Counted from the first letter of the stretch, positions 33,176 to 45,729 are shown. The stretch is 64,000 nt of DNA from Alopecurus myosuroides (GCA_028641055.1 CM054062.1:274965349-275029348); one strand, 5' to 3'. Notes: generated by a model not told the origin, from the letters alone. A program made the numbers and translations.

Positions 33176-36100
33176 ATGGATCTTGCGAGCGCCGCCGCGG
33201 ACCAGCACGAGGAGGAGTTGGCGCCGTCCCGCGCCGGCTGGGAGGGCTCGGACGTCACCGCCGCTGATTGCCAGTGGCTGGTGAACACTCGCCGCGTCCC
33301 TCCAGGCGTGATTTGTCGTCCTCCTGGTACCGAGCTCGTCCCGACTCCGGGAGCCGATGAGTACGTCGTATTTCTTTCTCACTTCAAGCGCGGCCTAGGC
33401 CTGCCTATTTCCAAGTTTTTCTCCGACTTCCTCCGCCACTTTGGCCTCCAGCCACACCATCTTCCTCCCAACGCCATCGTCATGCTATCCACCCACGCCA
33501 CTGTTTGCGAAACCTTCCTAGGCGTGTACCCAACAGTCCAGACTTGGGCTTGTTACTTCTTCCTCCGCCAATAGAGCGTTCCAAAATCCAAAAAATCCAC
33601 TAGTTCCACGCGCGATGACCCAGACGGGTAGCGCAATGATGCTGCAGCGTAGCACCGGGCACCACCCGCGGGTACTCGGGTTGGAAACCGTGCGCAAGTG
33701 GCAGCGGGGCTTCCTGTATGTGAAGAACGTCTCTCCCAAAGAAGGAAAACCCGTTGAGGACCGAATTGGGCTTCCCAAGTTCGAGAATGCGCTACCCACT
33801 GGACAGAACTGGGGGTATAATCCCAAGAATATGGTGCCTGACGTCGTCCAGGTAGAGAAGAGCATGACGCAGCTGGTTGACCAAGGACTTCTGCAGGATG
33901 ACCCGATTGCCTGCTGGATCTCGCGCCGAGTGCTCCCACTCCAGGATCGGGCACACAAAATGTGCTACATGGGAGGCCCTCGGGATTGCACTCGGACTAC
34001 AACTTTCGAGCTCAGCAAGGCAGAGGTGGCCATCTGGGCCAAGTCCATTATGCGGACTACCCTCACCGAGAACCGGGCTTACGGCTTCGTGCCGTATAGC
34101 CGCACCAAGCCCATTCCTGAGGTTAGTGTTCTTCTATGCATGCTTAGTACTTGTGTTTGATGCTGAATAGATCTCTTAGCGTCATATGCTTTATGTTTGC
34201 ACACTGTTCCGAGTAGAAACGCTTAGCTTGATATGCTTTATGTTTGCATGCTGTTCTGAGTAGAAACACTTAGCTTGATATGCTTTATGTTTGCATGTTT
34301 AACTGAGTAGAAAAACTTAGCTTGATATGCTTTATGTTTGCATGCTGTTCTGAGTAGAAACACTTAGCTTGATATGCTTTATGTTTGCATGCTGTTCTGA
34401 GTAGAACTTCCATTCGTTTACCTCTTCTGGTCCTTAGCATTTAGTGCTTTTTGTTTGCACGCTAGACCGAGTAGGATACCTATTCTGCTGAAATTCGTCT
34501 TACTATGCTTTGTGTTTGCATCAACAGCACATCCATCGCCAGAAGACCGAGGACCAGCTCATCTTCGAGGCCAACTGGGAAGCAGATAGAACCGAGGATG
34601 ACAAAACTGCGTATGACATCCAGGACACCCTGTGCATCCCGCGTGCTGGTCAGGACGGTAAGTCCCGAGTCACGGGTTCTATCCGGGACTGGTCTGAGGA
34701 TGAAGAAGGTGACCGGGTTCACCTTTTTAGTTTCTTGCACTGTTCATGACTCCCTCTTTTCTATTCTGAACTCTTCCTTCCCTCCATTGCAGAGGAACCT
34801 GAGTTGGACAAGATGGAGGAACCCGTGGATGCCATTCCGGTATTTGTGGATGCCCCCACCACCACTAGAAAGGGAACGAGTGGCGGGGCGTAGGATCCCC
34901 TTGCAAAGAGGATCAAGAAGAAGCCGGGCGTCAAGACGGAAGCCAAGCCCAACTTGCGCAGGAAGCGCCCCACCATTGACGGGTAAGTCTTTCCGGGTTG
35001 CTGTCTATTCTGTTTTCTCCCTGGCTTTCTTCCTTGCACATTTTCTGATTTCGTTTCTCTTTTACTCATTTCCTTTCAGTGATGCCCTTGATGCCGATGC
35101 CACCGCCGCAGCAGCTCCCCGGAAGAAGAAAGATCCACCACGAGAACTCGTGGAACTCTCTGACGACGAAGGGGATCGCGTACCGGAGAACCGGACACCA
35201 GCGTCCTCTCCTCTCCGCGAAGAGCAAGATCCTAGCGCTCAGAACGCAGGCACCGAGATGGACACTGGCGCCCAGAACACGGGCGCCGAGATGGACACTG
35301 AGCGTACTCTCGAGCAGCCGCAGCCCACTGCGCAGCCAGATGCTCAAGACGCCACCACCACCGAGAAGCCATCAACCCCTCCATCTGCATCAGCTGAGGA
35401 AACCACTGATCACGTTGTCGGGCAGCGTCAAGAAGAGACCGCCGAGCAGCAGCCCGAAGACAACGCTGCAAAGCAGCCGGACCCTGCTGCCGAGCAGCAG
35501 GTAAAAGATAATGTTGTAAAGCAGCCGGACCCCGCTGCCGAGCAGCAGGTAGAAGATCCTGGTGCCGCGCAGCGAGTAGAGGACCCTGTGGAGGAGCCCT
35601 CACGTGAATACGTAGTGCAGCCGGATGCTGCTCCAGCCAACCAGCCAAAGGCGTCGCCAACTCGCCAAGTACCTCCGCCACTTCCAAGAAGCAAACAGCT
35701 CCTTCTACCGCCAAGGTGATCCCGCAGGCGACCAGGAAGCAGCCTCCACGCGGTGCCTCGCAGGCTGGCGCGCAGCCGACCGGACAGCGGCAAGCTGTGC
35801 AACAACATCTGTCTTTTCAGCCATCAGGGCCACAGAAACCAGGCGGGCAACCCGGCGGCCAACCCGCACAACAACAACCTCCACCTGTGAAGTGGCCGCT
35901 TAACAAGGCCAGGAAAGTTAACCCAAACACCATGTTGGTGTAGGCCGACGTCCAGTTTGGCCCTGAAGAGGAGCAAGATCCCACCGCAGGCGCCAGCGAA
36001 ACCGAGAAGGCTCCTTCCTTCCCAGAGTACTGGGTTCAGCTGCAGGAGCGCCACAAGATTAAGATGTCCCAGGAATCTGAGCGACTAGGCGTCTAAAAGA

Positions 36101-37348
36101 GCAGAGAGCCGTGTCCCGCTCCAAGTCCAAGGGGAAGAAAGATTCCCTGGTCATCAATGAAATCACTTCCCGCGACGAGGATGACGATGAGCTCCCTAAA
36201 AGAGCGCAGCAGCTATTCTGGACCAAGTAGGCTTCATCGAGAAGTTCTGGGACAACAAGAAACTTGGCCACGCCACCTGGGACGGTACCAAGTTGCGGAA
36301 CCTCGACAACTACCGGACAGAGTGGAACAAGGCCGACATCGGCCCTGTTAGCATAGCTATGGCCGGACCTTGCAGTACTTTGGCCAGCAAGCTGTTTGTT
36401 GCTCGCAAAAACTTCGAGGTAATCGAGCAGAGCTATGTGGTAAGTATCTTTTTTCTTTTGATTTTTCCGAGTTGCCAAATTTCTTCTTCACCTCTCTTCT
36501 CTTACCCACTACTCAGTCCCCGAGATTTGGGCCGAGTAGGTAAAGCTCCACCGAGTTGCCATCTACTCGGGCTAAATCTTCCAAACTCATTAAATCTCTT
36601 TCTTCTCTGCAGGATAGCATCCAGGAGAGGACCAAGGTCTTCCGCCAGCTCCTGTGGTGTCATCGCCAAGTGCGAGACAGGAACCGGGAGCTGGAGTTCA
36701 AGAAGAGCAAGATGGACGCAATGGAGAAGAACTCCATGGAAAGCGCCATCAAACTGTCCGCTATGGAAAGTAAGCTTTTAGCATCTCGGTTTGTGTGTTT
36801 TTTGTTTACGCCCGTTTTTTTTTTGCTCAATCACTGTCATCTCTGTAGGTGAGCTTAAGGCGCTCGTGGATAGGCACCAGGATTGTGAGTCATGGCTGCC
36901 TCCGCGCAGACTACAATCTCCAGACTGGAAGGTGAGCTACTCCTTCTCTGTTTCCTTTACCTAGTTTGCTACTGCCTGCTCCTTTTGCTAACTTGCTGCT
37001 CTACCCGCAGAAGACTATAAGAAATTCCGAGAAGAGCACCAGCAATGCCTCACTCCAGCTGAAGCGCACCACCAAGTGCAGGTCCGCGAGGCCGAGTTGC
37101 TGAAAGAGCGGGAGACCGAGAGGACGGGGTTTGAGAAACTCCAGGTTGATCTCAGCAACGCACTCAAAACTGCCATCAATGTTGTCCGCGAAAAGCAAGA
37201 TTTTGAGAAGACAACGGCTGCCGAGAAGAAGAAACTCGAGCTAGAAATCAGAACACTGAAGGAAAGGAACCAAGCTCTCGAGGTCCCAGATCCCCGGGAT
37301 GCCGGGTGCAGATGTAATCACTACACTTATGCTTTACCTCGAGACTGA
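33176..37348 (+). pseudogene. G3 antisense spliced gene, PF04195-like with acidic and coiled-coil parts
   Basis: ATG at 33176. PF04195-like block at about 33360-33530: YVVFLSHFKRGLGLPISKFF, HFGLQPHHLPPNAIVML. A frameshift near 33575 leads to 33615-34121 (VRKWQRGFLYVKN, LYRTKPIPE-type end). GT-AG introns are visible: GAG|GTTAGT at 34122 to CAACAG|CAC at 34527 joins KPIPE to HIHRQKTEDQLIF in frame; GACG|GTAAGT at 34658 to TTGCAG|AGG at 34792 is also in frame. A TAG near 34891 interrupts the third exon. Later parts are Pro/Gln/Glu-rich (35090-35720) and coiled coil (36610-37300). Broken now, but once a multi-exon gene. Function unknown. Confidence 0.72.
34184..34418 (+). repeat. 47-bp tandem repeat in an intron of the antisense gene
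   Basis: ATATGCTTTATG starts at 34184, 34231, 34278, 34325 and 34372, an exact 47-base spacing. Units contain GAGTAGAAAC and TTAGCTT. It lies wholly within intron 34122-34527. Confidence 0.9.
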
Positions 37349-37892
37349 GTTTTATTTGTTTCACTTTTAGCAAGACTGGCTTGATGCCGGATTGCGTTTT
37401 AATGCAAGTCCCCGAGTTGCATTTCTCATCCACTTGTCTTTTTGTCTTTGCTCTTACCTGCCACTTGTGGCTTTTTGGTAGTCATCTCACAAGATTTCAA
37501 ATACCAAGTTTCAGATACTCAACCACCTTGAGATTTGAATTCTAACGCTGCCCACCACTCAGCCGAAAAGAAAACAGAGAAGTAAATACACCCTACTCGG
37601 TTGCTACACTCCTCTTTTCCTTAGCAATTTTTCATGTGCTCATTGACCTTTGGCTTATTCTCTTTCTTGCCATGAAGCCGGGTTGCGTACAGCAGAAGAG
37701 TCGAAGAGTTGGCCCTTGGGTTTAAACACATTACTAGACATGCGCATGAAATTCAAAGTAGACCAACCGAGTAGGCAAAGGAAATAAAATAAAGAACACA
37801 AGGCAAGGGTTTTGCACAGGCAGTCCCCGAGTTTGAATTCGGAGTGCCAACTTGAATTTTAACTCGGTTAAGGAGATACATACAACTTTTTC
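37349..37892. other. G3 spacer between antisense gene and integrase
   Basis: About 540 bp of AT-rich DNA without a supported ORF; strings of CCGAGTTG recur as elsewhere in G3. Confidence 0.5.
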
Positions 37893-39118
37893 TCATGCAT
37901 GAAAACGGCGGAGTAGAGCTACATTCCAGGGACGCTTGGATTCCTCTCCAGCTCTATCTGGCCTGTTCTTCTGCAGTGCCTGTGCGTCTATTAGATAGTA
38001 AGCATCATTGTGTAGGGCCTTGCTCACAATGAAAGGCCCTTCCCATGGAGGGGATAGCTTGTGCATCCCGGCCGTGCGCTGCACGAGCCTAAGGACCATG
38101 TCTTCTTCTCGGAAAACCCTTGGGTTTACTTTCCGGATATGATAACGCCTCAGGCTTTGCTGATAAATGGCTGAACGTGACATAGTTAACTCTCTTGCTT
38201 CTTCTAGCAGGTCAACATCATTTTCTCGAGCTTCTCTCGCCTCTTTTTCAGTGTAGAGTGTTACTCTGGGCGAGTCATGCTCTAGGTCAGTGGGAAACAC
38301 GGCCTCAGCTCCATATACCAGGAAGAATGGTGTGTATCCGGTTGATCGGTTAGGGGTAGTCCTTAGACTCCACAACACCGCTGGCAACTCGTCCAGCCAA
38401 CAATCAGGGGTTCACTGTAATGGCTCAATTAGCTTGGCTTTATCCCGGATAGGACCATGCCATTTGCTCTTTCAACCTGCCCATTTGAGGCTGGATGCGC
38501 AACTGATGCAACATCTAGCCAGATCCGCTTCTCCTTGCAGAATCTTGCGAATGCACCCTCAGCAAAGTTTGTGCCATTATCAGTGATGATACTATGCGGG
38601 TAGCCGTATCTCAGAATGATATCCTTCAGGAAACTCACAGCTGTGACTCCATCACACTTCCGAATAGGATTGACCTCAATCCATTTGGTGAATTTATCAA
38701 CTATGACCAAGATGTGAGTCATGTTGCCTCTAGCTGGCTTGAAAGGGCCTACCATATCCAAACAATAGACAGCAAATGGCCAAGTAATGGGAATGGTCTT
38801 CAACTCAGATGCTGGCATATGAATCTTACTCGCAAACCTCTGGCACCCGTTGCACTTTCTCACTATATCTTCAGCTTGCCGCAAGGAAGTGAGCCAAAAG
38901 AATCCATGCCGAAAAACCTTGTTGACTAGTGCCCGAGAAGAGGCATGATGCCCGCATTCTCCCTGGTGTATCTCTCTGAGAATTTCTTCTCCTTCCTCTG
39001 GCTCAACACAGCGTTGCAGCACGCTAGTGTGACTCCTTCTATGCAGCCCCTTGTTGATGATTGTGTATCCCTTGGACCTTCTCTGTATTTGCCTGGCCGT
39101 GACCTCATCACTCGGCAA
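37893..39118 (-). pseudogene. G3 integrase
   Basis: Two minus-strand frames (39118-38429 and 38387-37893) cover a full retroviral-type integrase: zinc finger CGHHASSRALV with CNGCQRFA, core CLDMVGPF, IITDNGTNF and SNGQVERANG, and C-terminal GPFIVSKALHNDAYYLIDA. All three core acidic residues are present. A frame break near 38400 separates core from tail. It would splice element DNA into the genome; as it stands it is broken. Confidence 0.85.
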
Positions 39119-39171
39119 TGATCCATCCGTTAGAAAGGATAATATGGGCAGAGCCCAACTCCGTGTCTCCC

Positions 39172-39712
39172 TAGGGCTGGAATTCGAGCCGAGCCGAGTC
39201 AGCTCGGCTCGACTCGCTCAAACTCGGTCAACTGACGAGTCGAGCTCGGCTCGACTCGTTCAACAAACGAGTCCGAAAACAAAACTCGGCTCGGCTCGGT
39301 GAACTCGCGAGTAGCTCGCGAGCTACTCGTTTAACTTTTTTTATTTCATAAAACTATAAAAAGTCAACATTATGTATTGTATATATACTTATTTTTCATT
39401 ATTTGGGGCACGTATAATAAAATCATCACAATAATCGATGAAAAGATGTCACCATAAAATAATTTTTCATAAATAAACTACAATAATCAGTAAAAAAATG
39501 TTCACATATATAAAAATATCATTAGAAATTCTTTTTACCGAGTTAAACGAGCTAAACGAGTACTCGTAAACTCGGCTCGTTTAGCTTGAACTCGTTTACT
39601 GTCGAAAACGAAAACTCGACTCGGCTCGTTGGACAGCGAGCTCGAGCCGAACCGAGTCGAGTTGCGAGCTACTCGTTTAACTCGCGAGCTTCGAATTTTA
39701 ATTCCAGCCCTA
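39172..39712. mobile_element. hAT-like non-autonomous element in G3
   Basis: 541 bp with inverted ends TAGGGCTGGAATT...AATTCCAGCCCTA and a perfect 8-bp duplication TGTCTCCC (39164-39171 and 39713-39720). The subterminal parts are runs of CTCGGCTCGACTCG-type motifs in both orientations; the centre is AT-rich. No transposase. Removing it and one target copy rejoins the G3 pol frame. Confidence 0.92.
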
Positions 39713-41877
39713 TGTCTCCCGGATGGGAAACACTGGTTCGTCCACTTCCATTGGATCAGCTACCATGACCTCTTCCGAGTTGGAGACGAGTCCCCGAGTA
39801 CTGAGAAATGATCCCCTCAATGAACGCAACAGTCCCCGAGTTGAGTGAAGCAGTCCCCAGGTTGCAGGTGCCAGTCCCCGGGTTGGAGACGACAGTCCCC
39901 GGGTTCTCCTTTGCAGCTTCCCAATCGATCTCCATGGGAACAACTTACGATACTGGCAGAGATGGAATGAATATGGATTCCGAGTTGGGGATGGCTTGAT
40001 GGATGGCTTTCTCAAATGCTCCAAGGCAATCCCAGCAGGGATAAACTGCCGAGAAGATCCCAACTTGGACAGTGCATCAGCTGCATCATTCTCAGCTCGG
40101 TGTAGATGATGAAAATCACACCCCTCAAAGGACCCAGTCATATTTTGCACCAGAAACCGGTAGGATGCCATGTTGGCATCCAAGGCATCCCAATTGCCGG
40201 ACACTTGCTGAACCACCAAATCCGAGTCACCATAGCAGACAATACGCTGAACTCCGATCTCCTTGGACACCCTCAAGCCATGTACCAGTGCCTCATACTC
40301 GGCCACATTATTGGATGCCTTGAAATGGATCTGCAACACATACTTGAGTTGATCTCTCTTGGGTGACGTGAGCACCACGCCAACACCGATCCCTTCTTTC
40401 ACTTTGGAGCCATCAAAATGCATCTTCCATAAGTTGGTTTTCGGCAAGGGAGGATCGTACTGCATCTCGGCCCAATCCACCAAGAAATCTTCCAGAGTTT
40501 GTGACTTGATTTCTTCTCTTCTTGCGTACTGAGGGGTGTACGCGGCTAGCTCAATTGCCCACTTGGCTACCCGTCCGCTTGCATCCTTGTTGCCCATGAT
40601 TTCCGAGATGGGAGCAGTGCTCACCACTGTGATGGGATGTTCTTGGAAATAATGCTTGAGCTTCTTGGCACCTAGGTACACGCCATATGTCATTTTCTGG
40701 TAGTGCGGGTAGTTTTGCTTGGAGCTGGATAGCACCTCGCTGAGATAGTACACTGGCCGCTGCACAGTCTTGCCTTCCTCTTCTCTTTCCAGCACTATCA
40801 CCACGCTGACTACCCGGTTGGTAGCCGCGATGTACAGCAACATTGGCTCCTTGGGTAGAGGGCTTGCCAGGATGGGAGCGCTACCCAGCATGTCCTTGAG
40901 TTCTTTGAAGGCCACATCAGCTTGTGGTGTCCAGATGAACTTGTCACTCTTATTCATGAGCTGATAGAGAGGCAAGGCCTTCTCGCCCATTCTTCCCAGG
41001 AAGCGGCTAAGGGAAGCCAAGCATCCGGTAAATTTCTGCACATCCTTCAGTGATCTCGTCAAAGACATGCTCTCTATAGCTTTTATCTTTGAAGGATTGG
41101 CCTCAATGCCCCGACTGGATACCAAGAAGCCGAGCAGCTTGCCCGCCGGGATGCCAAAAGTGCACTTAGTTGGATTCAATTTCATCCTGTACTTGCGCAG
41201 GCTAGCGAATGTTTCCTCAATATCACTAAGTGGAGTATGTGTTTCTTTCGTTTTGATGACAATGTCATCTACGTACACCTGCACATTCTTGTCGATTTGA
41301 TCATGCAAGCATTTCTGCATGCATCTCTGATAAGTAGCCCCAGCATTTCTCAACCCAAAGCACATAACACGATAGCAATAAGCCCCGTACGGGGTAATAA
41401 AAGCAGTCTTTATTTGATCAGCTGGGTTAAGAAGTATCTGGTGAAAACCAGAGTAGGCATCAATGAAAGACAAAAGCTCGCACCCGGCAGTGGAATCGAT
41501 CACCTGATCTATGCGGGGTAGCGGAAACGGGTCCTTGGGGCAGGCCTTGTTCAGGTTGGTATAGTCCACGCACATGCACCATGCCACCGCGGCCTTGGGG
41601 CCCTCCTTCTTCTTCTCAACCATGACCGGATTGGCCAGCCAATCCGGATGCAGTACCTCCATGATGAATCCACTTATCAGCAGCTTGGTGATCTGATCAC
41701 CGATGGTTTTCCTTCTCTCATCACCAAAGCGGCGCATCGCCTGCTTAACTGGCTTGGCGTCAGCATGCACATGCAGCGAGTGCTCAACCAACTCCCTCGG
41801 GACACCCGGCAGGTCCTCATTGGACCATGCAAAGACATCCCGATTCTCACGGAGGAAGTGGATGAGCTCGCTTTCCT
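39713..41877 (-). pseudogene. G3 reverse transcriptase and RNase H
   Basis: Minus-strand frame of about 700 codons. RT: HPDWLANPVMV, FIDAYSGFHQI, YVDDIVIKT; thumb and connection region with FTGCLASLSRFL. RNase H: MHFDGSKVKEG and NNVAEYEALVHGL, with catalytic acidic residues. A stop near 41875 separates it from protease. After the MITE it continues into integrase. Confidence 0.88.
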
Positions 41878-42125
41878 ATTTCTCGCTCAACCCGGTGCCA
41901 ATGATGGCAACACGGTCTGGGAACTCTGGGTCCACTTGCACCTTCTTGGTTTCCTGGGAGGCCTGGAAAGCTGCTCCATACTGAGAACCCGGCATGCCAG
42001 GCATACCGGCCTGAGCTGCCTGAGCCATAGCCACCACCTCGTGTATCTTCTTCTTCTCAGCAGCGATGACCAAAGACTCTGCCAGCTGAGAACCAGCAGA
42101 TGCGCACTCCAGGGAGCGCTTGTAA

Positions 42126-42464
42126 TCACCCGAGATGGTGATGAAACCATTTGGGACCAGGTAGGTTCATCTTCAGGTAGGCTGCGGTTGAAGCCATGAA
42201 CTTGGTGAGCGCAGGCCTACCGAGTAGAGCATGGTAGGGGCTCTGAAGATCAACCACTTCGAACTGCAGGCACTCGGTGCGGCAGTTCTCCCTGGTGCTG
42301 AATAGCACATCTATCCAGATGCGGCCGATTGGAGCGCAAGACACTCCCGGCACAATGCCATGAAAAGTGGTCCTGCTGGGAAGCAGCATGTTCTCGGCAA
42401 GGCCGAGCTTCTCCAGGGTATCTCGGTACATGATGTTGATGCTGCTGCCGTTGTCAATCAGCAC
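42126..42464 (-). pseudogene. G3 aspartic protease
   Basis: 112-codon minus frame with MLIDNGSSINIMY (active-site Asp in IDNGSS) and SPYHALLGRPALTKFMA, the pattern of plant Ty3/gypsy proteases. It ends at a frameshift near 42126 and starts after a stop near 42490. Confidence 0.82.
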
Positions 42465-42724
42465 CTTGCTGAACCTGACATTCTTCTAGGTCCCCAAGAA
42501 GGTGAGATCCACCACTAGTGCATATGTACCCGGATTGGGCATCACCTTGGGATGATCATCCTTGGACAAGCTAATTTCTTAGTCGCACCAGTGCAAGTAA
42601 TGCAGCACAACCGGGACCACTGCATTCACCTCCATCGCACGCCTACGCTGCGACTGCTTGTCATCTGGCTCGGTGGTGAACACCATGTAGCTCTCATGGT
42701 GCTCCTGGTACTGGTTGCGGTCTC

Positions 42725-42800
42725 CACCACCATCATTGCCGTTGTTGTTGTTGTTACCATTGTTGTTGTTGTTGTTGTTTCTGTTGTTGTTGTTCCTGTT
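42725..42800. repeat. Trinucleotide (TTG/CAA) microsatellite in gag
   Basis: Runs of TTG broken by TTA, CTG and TTC. On the minus strand they encode an Asn-rich tract with Arg and Gly between blocks. Confidence 0.85.
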
Positions 42801-44837
42801 GCGGGTGTAGTAGTTACAGTTGCGGTCGTTGCGGTTGTTGTAGTTGCGGTTGGCTCCCTGAGCCACTTGATTCACATTCTCCCTTCTCGGATTCACTGCC
42901 GGTCTAGGAGCAGCTGCCCGGATAGGCTGCACATTGGCATCCGCAGGCGGCATAGGAGGAGGAGGGGGCAGTTGACCAAAGCCTTCACTCTTGATGCGGT
43001 CCCACCAGCTGCATTGCCGGGTAGTGTGGTTGGCTGGCCAACTCGGATGCCGAGTATGGAAACTGCATGGCCCATCCTTCATGTTCTCAAAGATAAATCT
43101 CTGAGCATCTCCGGCTTCCGGGTTGGTGTTGCCTTGCTGGGGAGCATTGTATAGCTTCTTGAAGCCTTGGCCCTGATTCTGGTTCTACCCGTATTGGGCT
43201 CCAGCAGTTTTTTGCCTTTGCCTGCTCTAGCAGCCGCGGGGTCCTGGTTCACATCATTCACTTGCTCAGAACCGTACCGAGTATCGGGACGGTCATCTCT
43301 GCGATTGTTGCGGAAGTCTTGGCGTCCGCTGCCATCATGGTTTCTTCTTCTTGGCACGAAAGCATCAAGCAGAGGCTGAGTAGGGTCACCGAGTGCATAC
43401 ATATCAACTATCTTGATCGTCTCGGCGAGCGTACTCGGCATCTCTCGCTGCAACTTCTGCCACAACATGCTGGCATGCCTGCAGCCTTGAGCGAACCACG
43501 CGATTGCCTGTGACTCATTCACACCCTCACAGGTGTTCCTCAATGTGCTCCACCGAGTAAGGTATTCTCGATCAGTCTCCTCTTCCCGCTGCTTGCAAGC
43601 CGAGAGCTGTTGCGGCCTATTCGGCCTCTTGTACGTGCTGGTGAAGTTGCTGATGAAGGCTTCCGAGAAGTCGAGCCAGCAGTTGATACTGTCCTTGGGT
43701 AAGTTATTGAGCCAGATCCGGGCAGGGCCCTCCAGCATCTGTGGGACGTATCTCACAGCCCATCTCCGTTTGCCGCCTGCAATATGCACGGCGGTGACAT
43801 AATCATTCAGCCAGTCATCCGGCTTGGTGCTCCCATCATACGACTTGGTCCCCCTGGCCAACTGGAACTTGTTCACGACAGGCTCTCCCATAATTCTATG
43901 GCCAAAACAGCTTGGGCCGGGTGGCCCCCTCTTTTCGGAAAGCCTCATTCTGCCTGCCAGCTTCTAGTACTAGCTCATTAAGTCTGTCCTGCTGCCTAGC
44001 GCGAGCGTCGCCAATGCGGCAACTCGGCAGCGACTGCCTCTACAGCCCTAAGAGTTTTGGAAGGGGAACTATATTTTGACCTATTAGCAGTGTTCAAACT
44101 AGCAGATTGACTAGCAGCCCTACCATCTCTATCTAGCTCAGCATCCAAGTTGCGACGAATAACGCCTATTTTGCTAGGCAGCCTAGAAACAGGAGTAAAG
44201 CCATGCGCTCTATTGTACTCATTTTGATCTAGGTTAAGCTCAAGCCTAACCTTCTCCAGCTCCTGGGCCTCTGCGAGTAGCGCTTGACGCTGCTGCTCGA
44301 GTTGCGCCTTCAACGTCACGAGCTCCGTGTCAGTGGGAGGCGGCATGCCCAGCTGCTCGGTGGCGCCAACGCGAGCAGCCGGTAGAGCCGTTGACGTGGA
44401 AGGAGCCACGTAGCCCGGAATATTCCGGGGCATCTCGTAGGGCTTGCGACCGCTGGTCGTAGGCTGCTCCTCGATGACCTCAGCCACAGCGGCCGCGCCT
44501 TTCCCGGCATCGATAGCCGGGCCCGTCATCATGACCTCCACGCTGTACGCAGAGCAGCCAGCAGGCTTCCTGCGAGCAGCGAGTACAACAGGAGGATCAT
44601 CCGCGACGAGCACCTCCTCCGGGAACTCGCGGATGACGGTGGTGGCGACGTAGACCAGATGCGCGCCGAAGGAGAGGACCGAGCCGCCTGCAGGCACGGG
44701 CCTGCCGCCGAAATCGCCGGTGTTGTCGGTGACGAAGTCGAAGGAGCCAAATTTGTGGACAAGGCCATAGACCACACGCTCCCCCGATGCAGAAATCGGT
44801 CCCGTACAAATATGAACCCCAGCCAGCGCTGCTGCTG

Positions 44838-44856
44838 GCCCCACGGTGGGCGCCAA
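44838..44856 (-). other. G3 primer binding site
   Basis: On minus TTGGCGCCCACCGTGGGGC, the same string as in G1, separated by one base from the LTR. Confidence 0.8.
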
Positions 44857-44857
44857 C

Positions 44858-45729
44858 TGTCGTGGAGGGGAGAAGACAGATGCCATGGGATGGTTAAAGT
44901 GTTGGGACCGCTGGACGCTGTAGGTATTCGGGGAGGGATCGCACGTCGAGTAGACGCGCTCAGGAACACTGCAAACACCTCGATCTACCCAGGTTCGGGG
45001 CCCTCGTGTGGAGGTAACACCCCTACTCCTGCCTATCTCTCTGTATATGGTATGTCCGAGTAGCCGCAGTACAATCAGGCTCTTAGCCGAGTAGCCACTC
45101 TCTGGTTCTCTCTCTCTCTGTGTAGCACTAAGGAGCGCAATAAATGCTCTCAGGGCAACGTCCTCTTCGCGCAGAAGGGGGCTGGGCGCCTTATATACTG
45201 GTGCCCAGCGAGTAAACGACAACTAAAAGTACACGATTAGACAATGCCACTGTGATAGCAGCAGCACGCTTCCGTGTTCCCGCTGACGCCGTTGCGAGAA
45301 GTCGTCGCGCCGTCCGGCTTATAGGACTTGTCCACCCTGTCAGCCTCACAGAGTAGGCTCCTGACCTGTCCTGTCCCCTCTGTCAGTGACAGCACATGAC
45401 AGGCGCCCACCCTCACTGTGCCCACGCCGTAGCACGGATAATCATGTGTCTTGTAAGTTGAACCGCACGACTGTACGGCTGCGGGATCCCGTCAGAACGG
45501 CTCCATTGACTTTGTGCCCGAGTAGGGTTGATGCCCATCTACTCGGACCACCTGATCTCTACTCGGATGATTCCAAACTTCCTCCTTATCTTCTCTTGGC
45601 CTTCAATACTTATTACCGAGTAGCATCTACCGGATAGCAGGTACCCGGGTAGCCGTCTACCCGGTAAACAGTACTCTAATCTTTGTTTTACCACCTGTCT
45701 TACCCCTACTCGGGGGTAGCCCCCCGACA
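44858..45729 (-). repeat. G3 LTR (5' LTR in element sense)
   Basis: 872 bp, TG...CA on the plus strand. TATATA at 45192-45197 on minus. Adjacent to the primer site and, on the outer side, to target site CGGAT. Confidence 0.92.

Larger units (their letters stand above)
42579..44857 (-). pseudogene. G3 gag
   Basis: The first ATG (44885 on minus) lies in the LTR end and reads MASVFSPPRQLAPTVGPA across the primer site. The frame 44885-43996 is an N-terminal domain plus coiled coil. 43948-43079 has the capsid-type retrotransposon gag core (ARIWLNNLPKDSINCWLDF, WFAQGCRHASMLWQKL). 43082-42579 has an Asn-rich segment, then a zinc-knuckle-like CSFHTRHPSW...C region near its start. Frame breaks at about 43990 and 43080. 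Confidence 0.8.
31539..45729 (-). mobile_element. Ty3/gypsy LTR retrotransposon G3 (Tat-like), minus orientation
   Basis: 14.2 kb. LTRs at 31539-32418 and 44858-45729. Target site CGCAT (left) and CGGAT (right) agree at 4 of 5 bases. In element order: LTR, primer site (44838-44856), gag with N-stub, protease, RT, RNase H, integrase, then a long region with an antisense spliced gene on the plus strand, purine tract (CTTCGGGGACT on minus, about 32421-32431) and LTR. Several stops break gag-pol, and a hAT-like MITE sits between RNase H and integrase. Inserted into a LINE. Confidence 0.93.
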
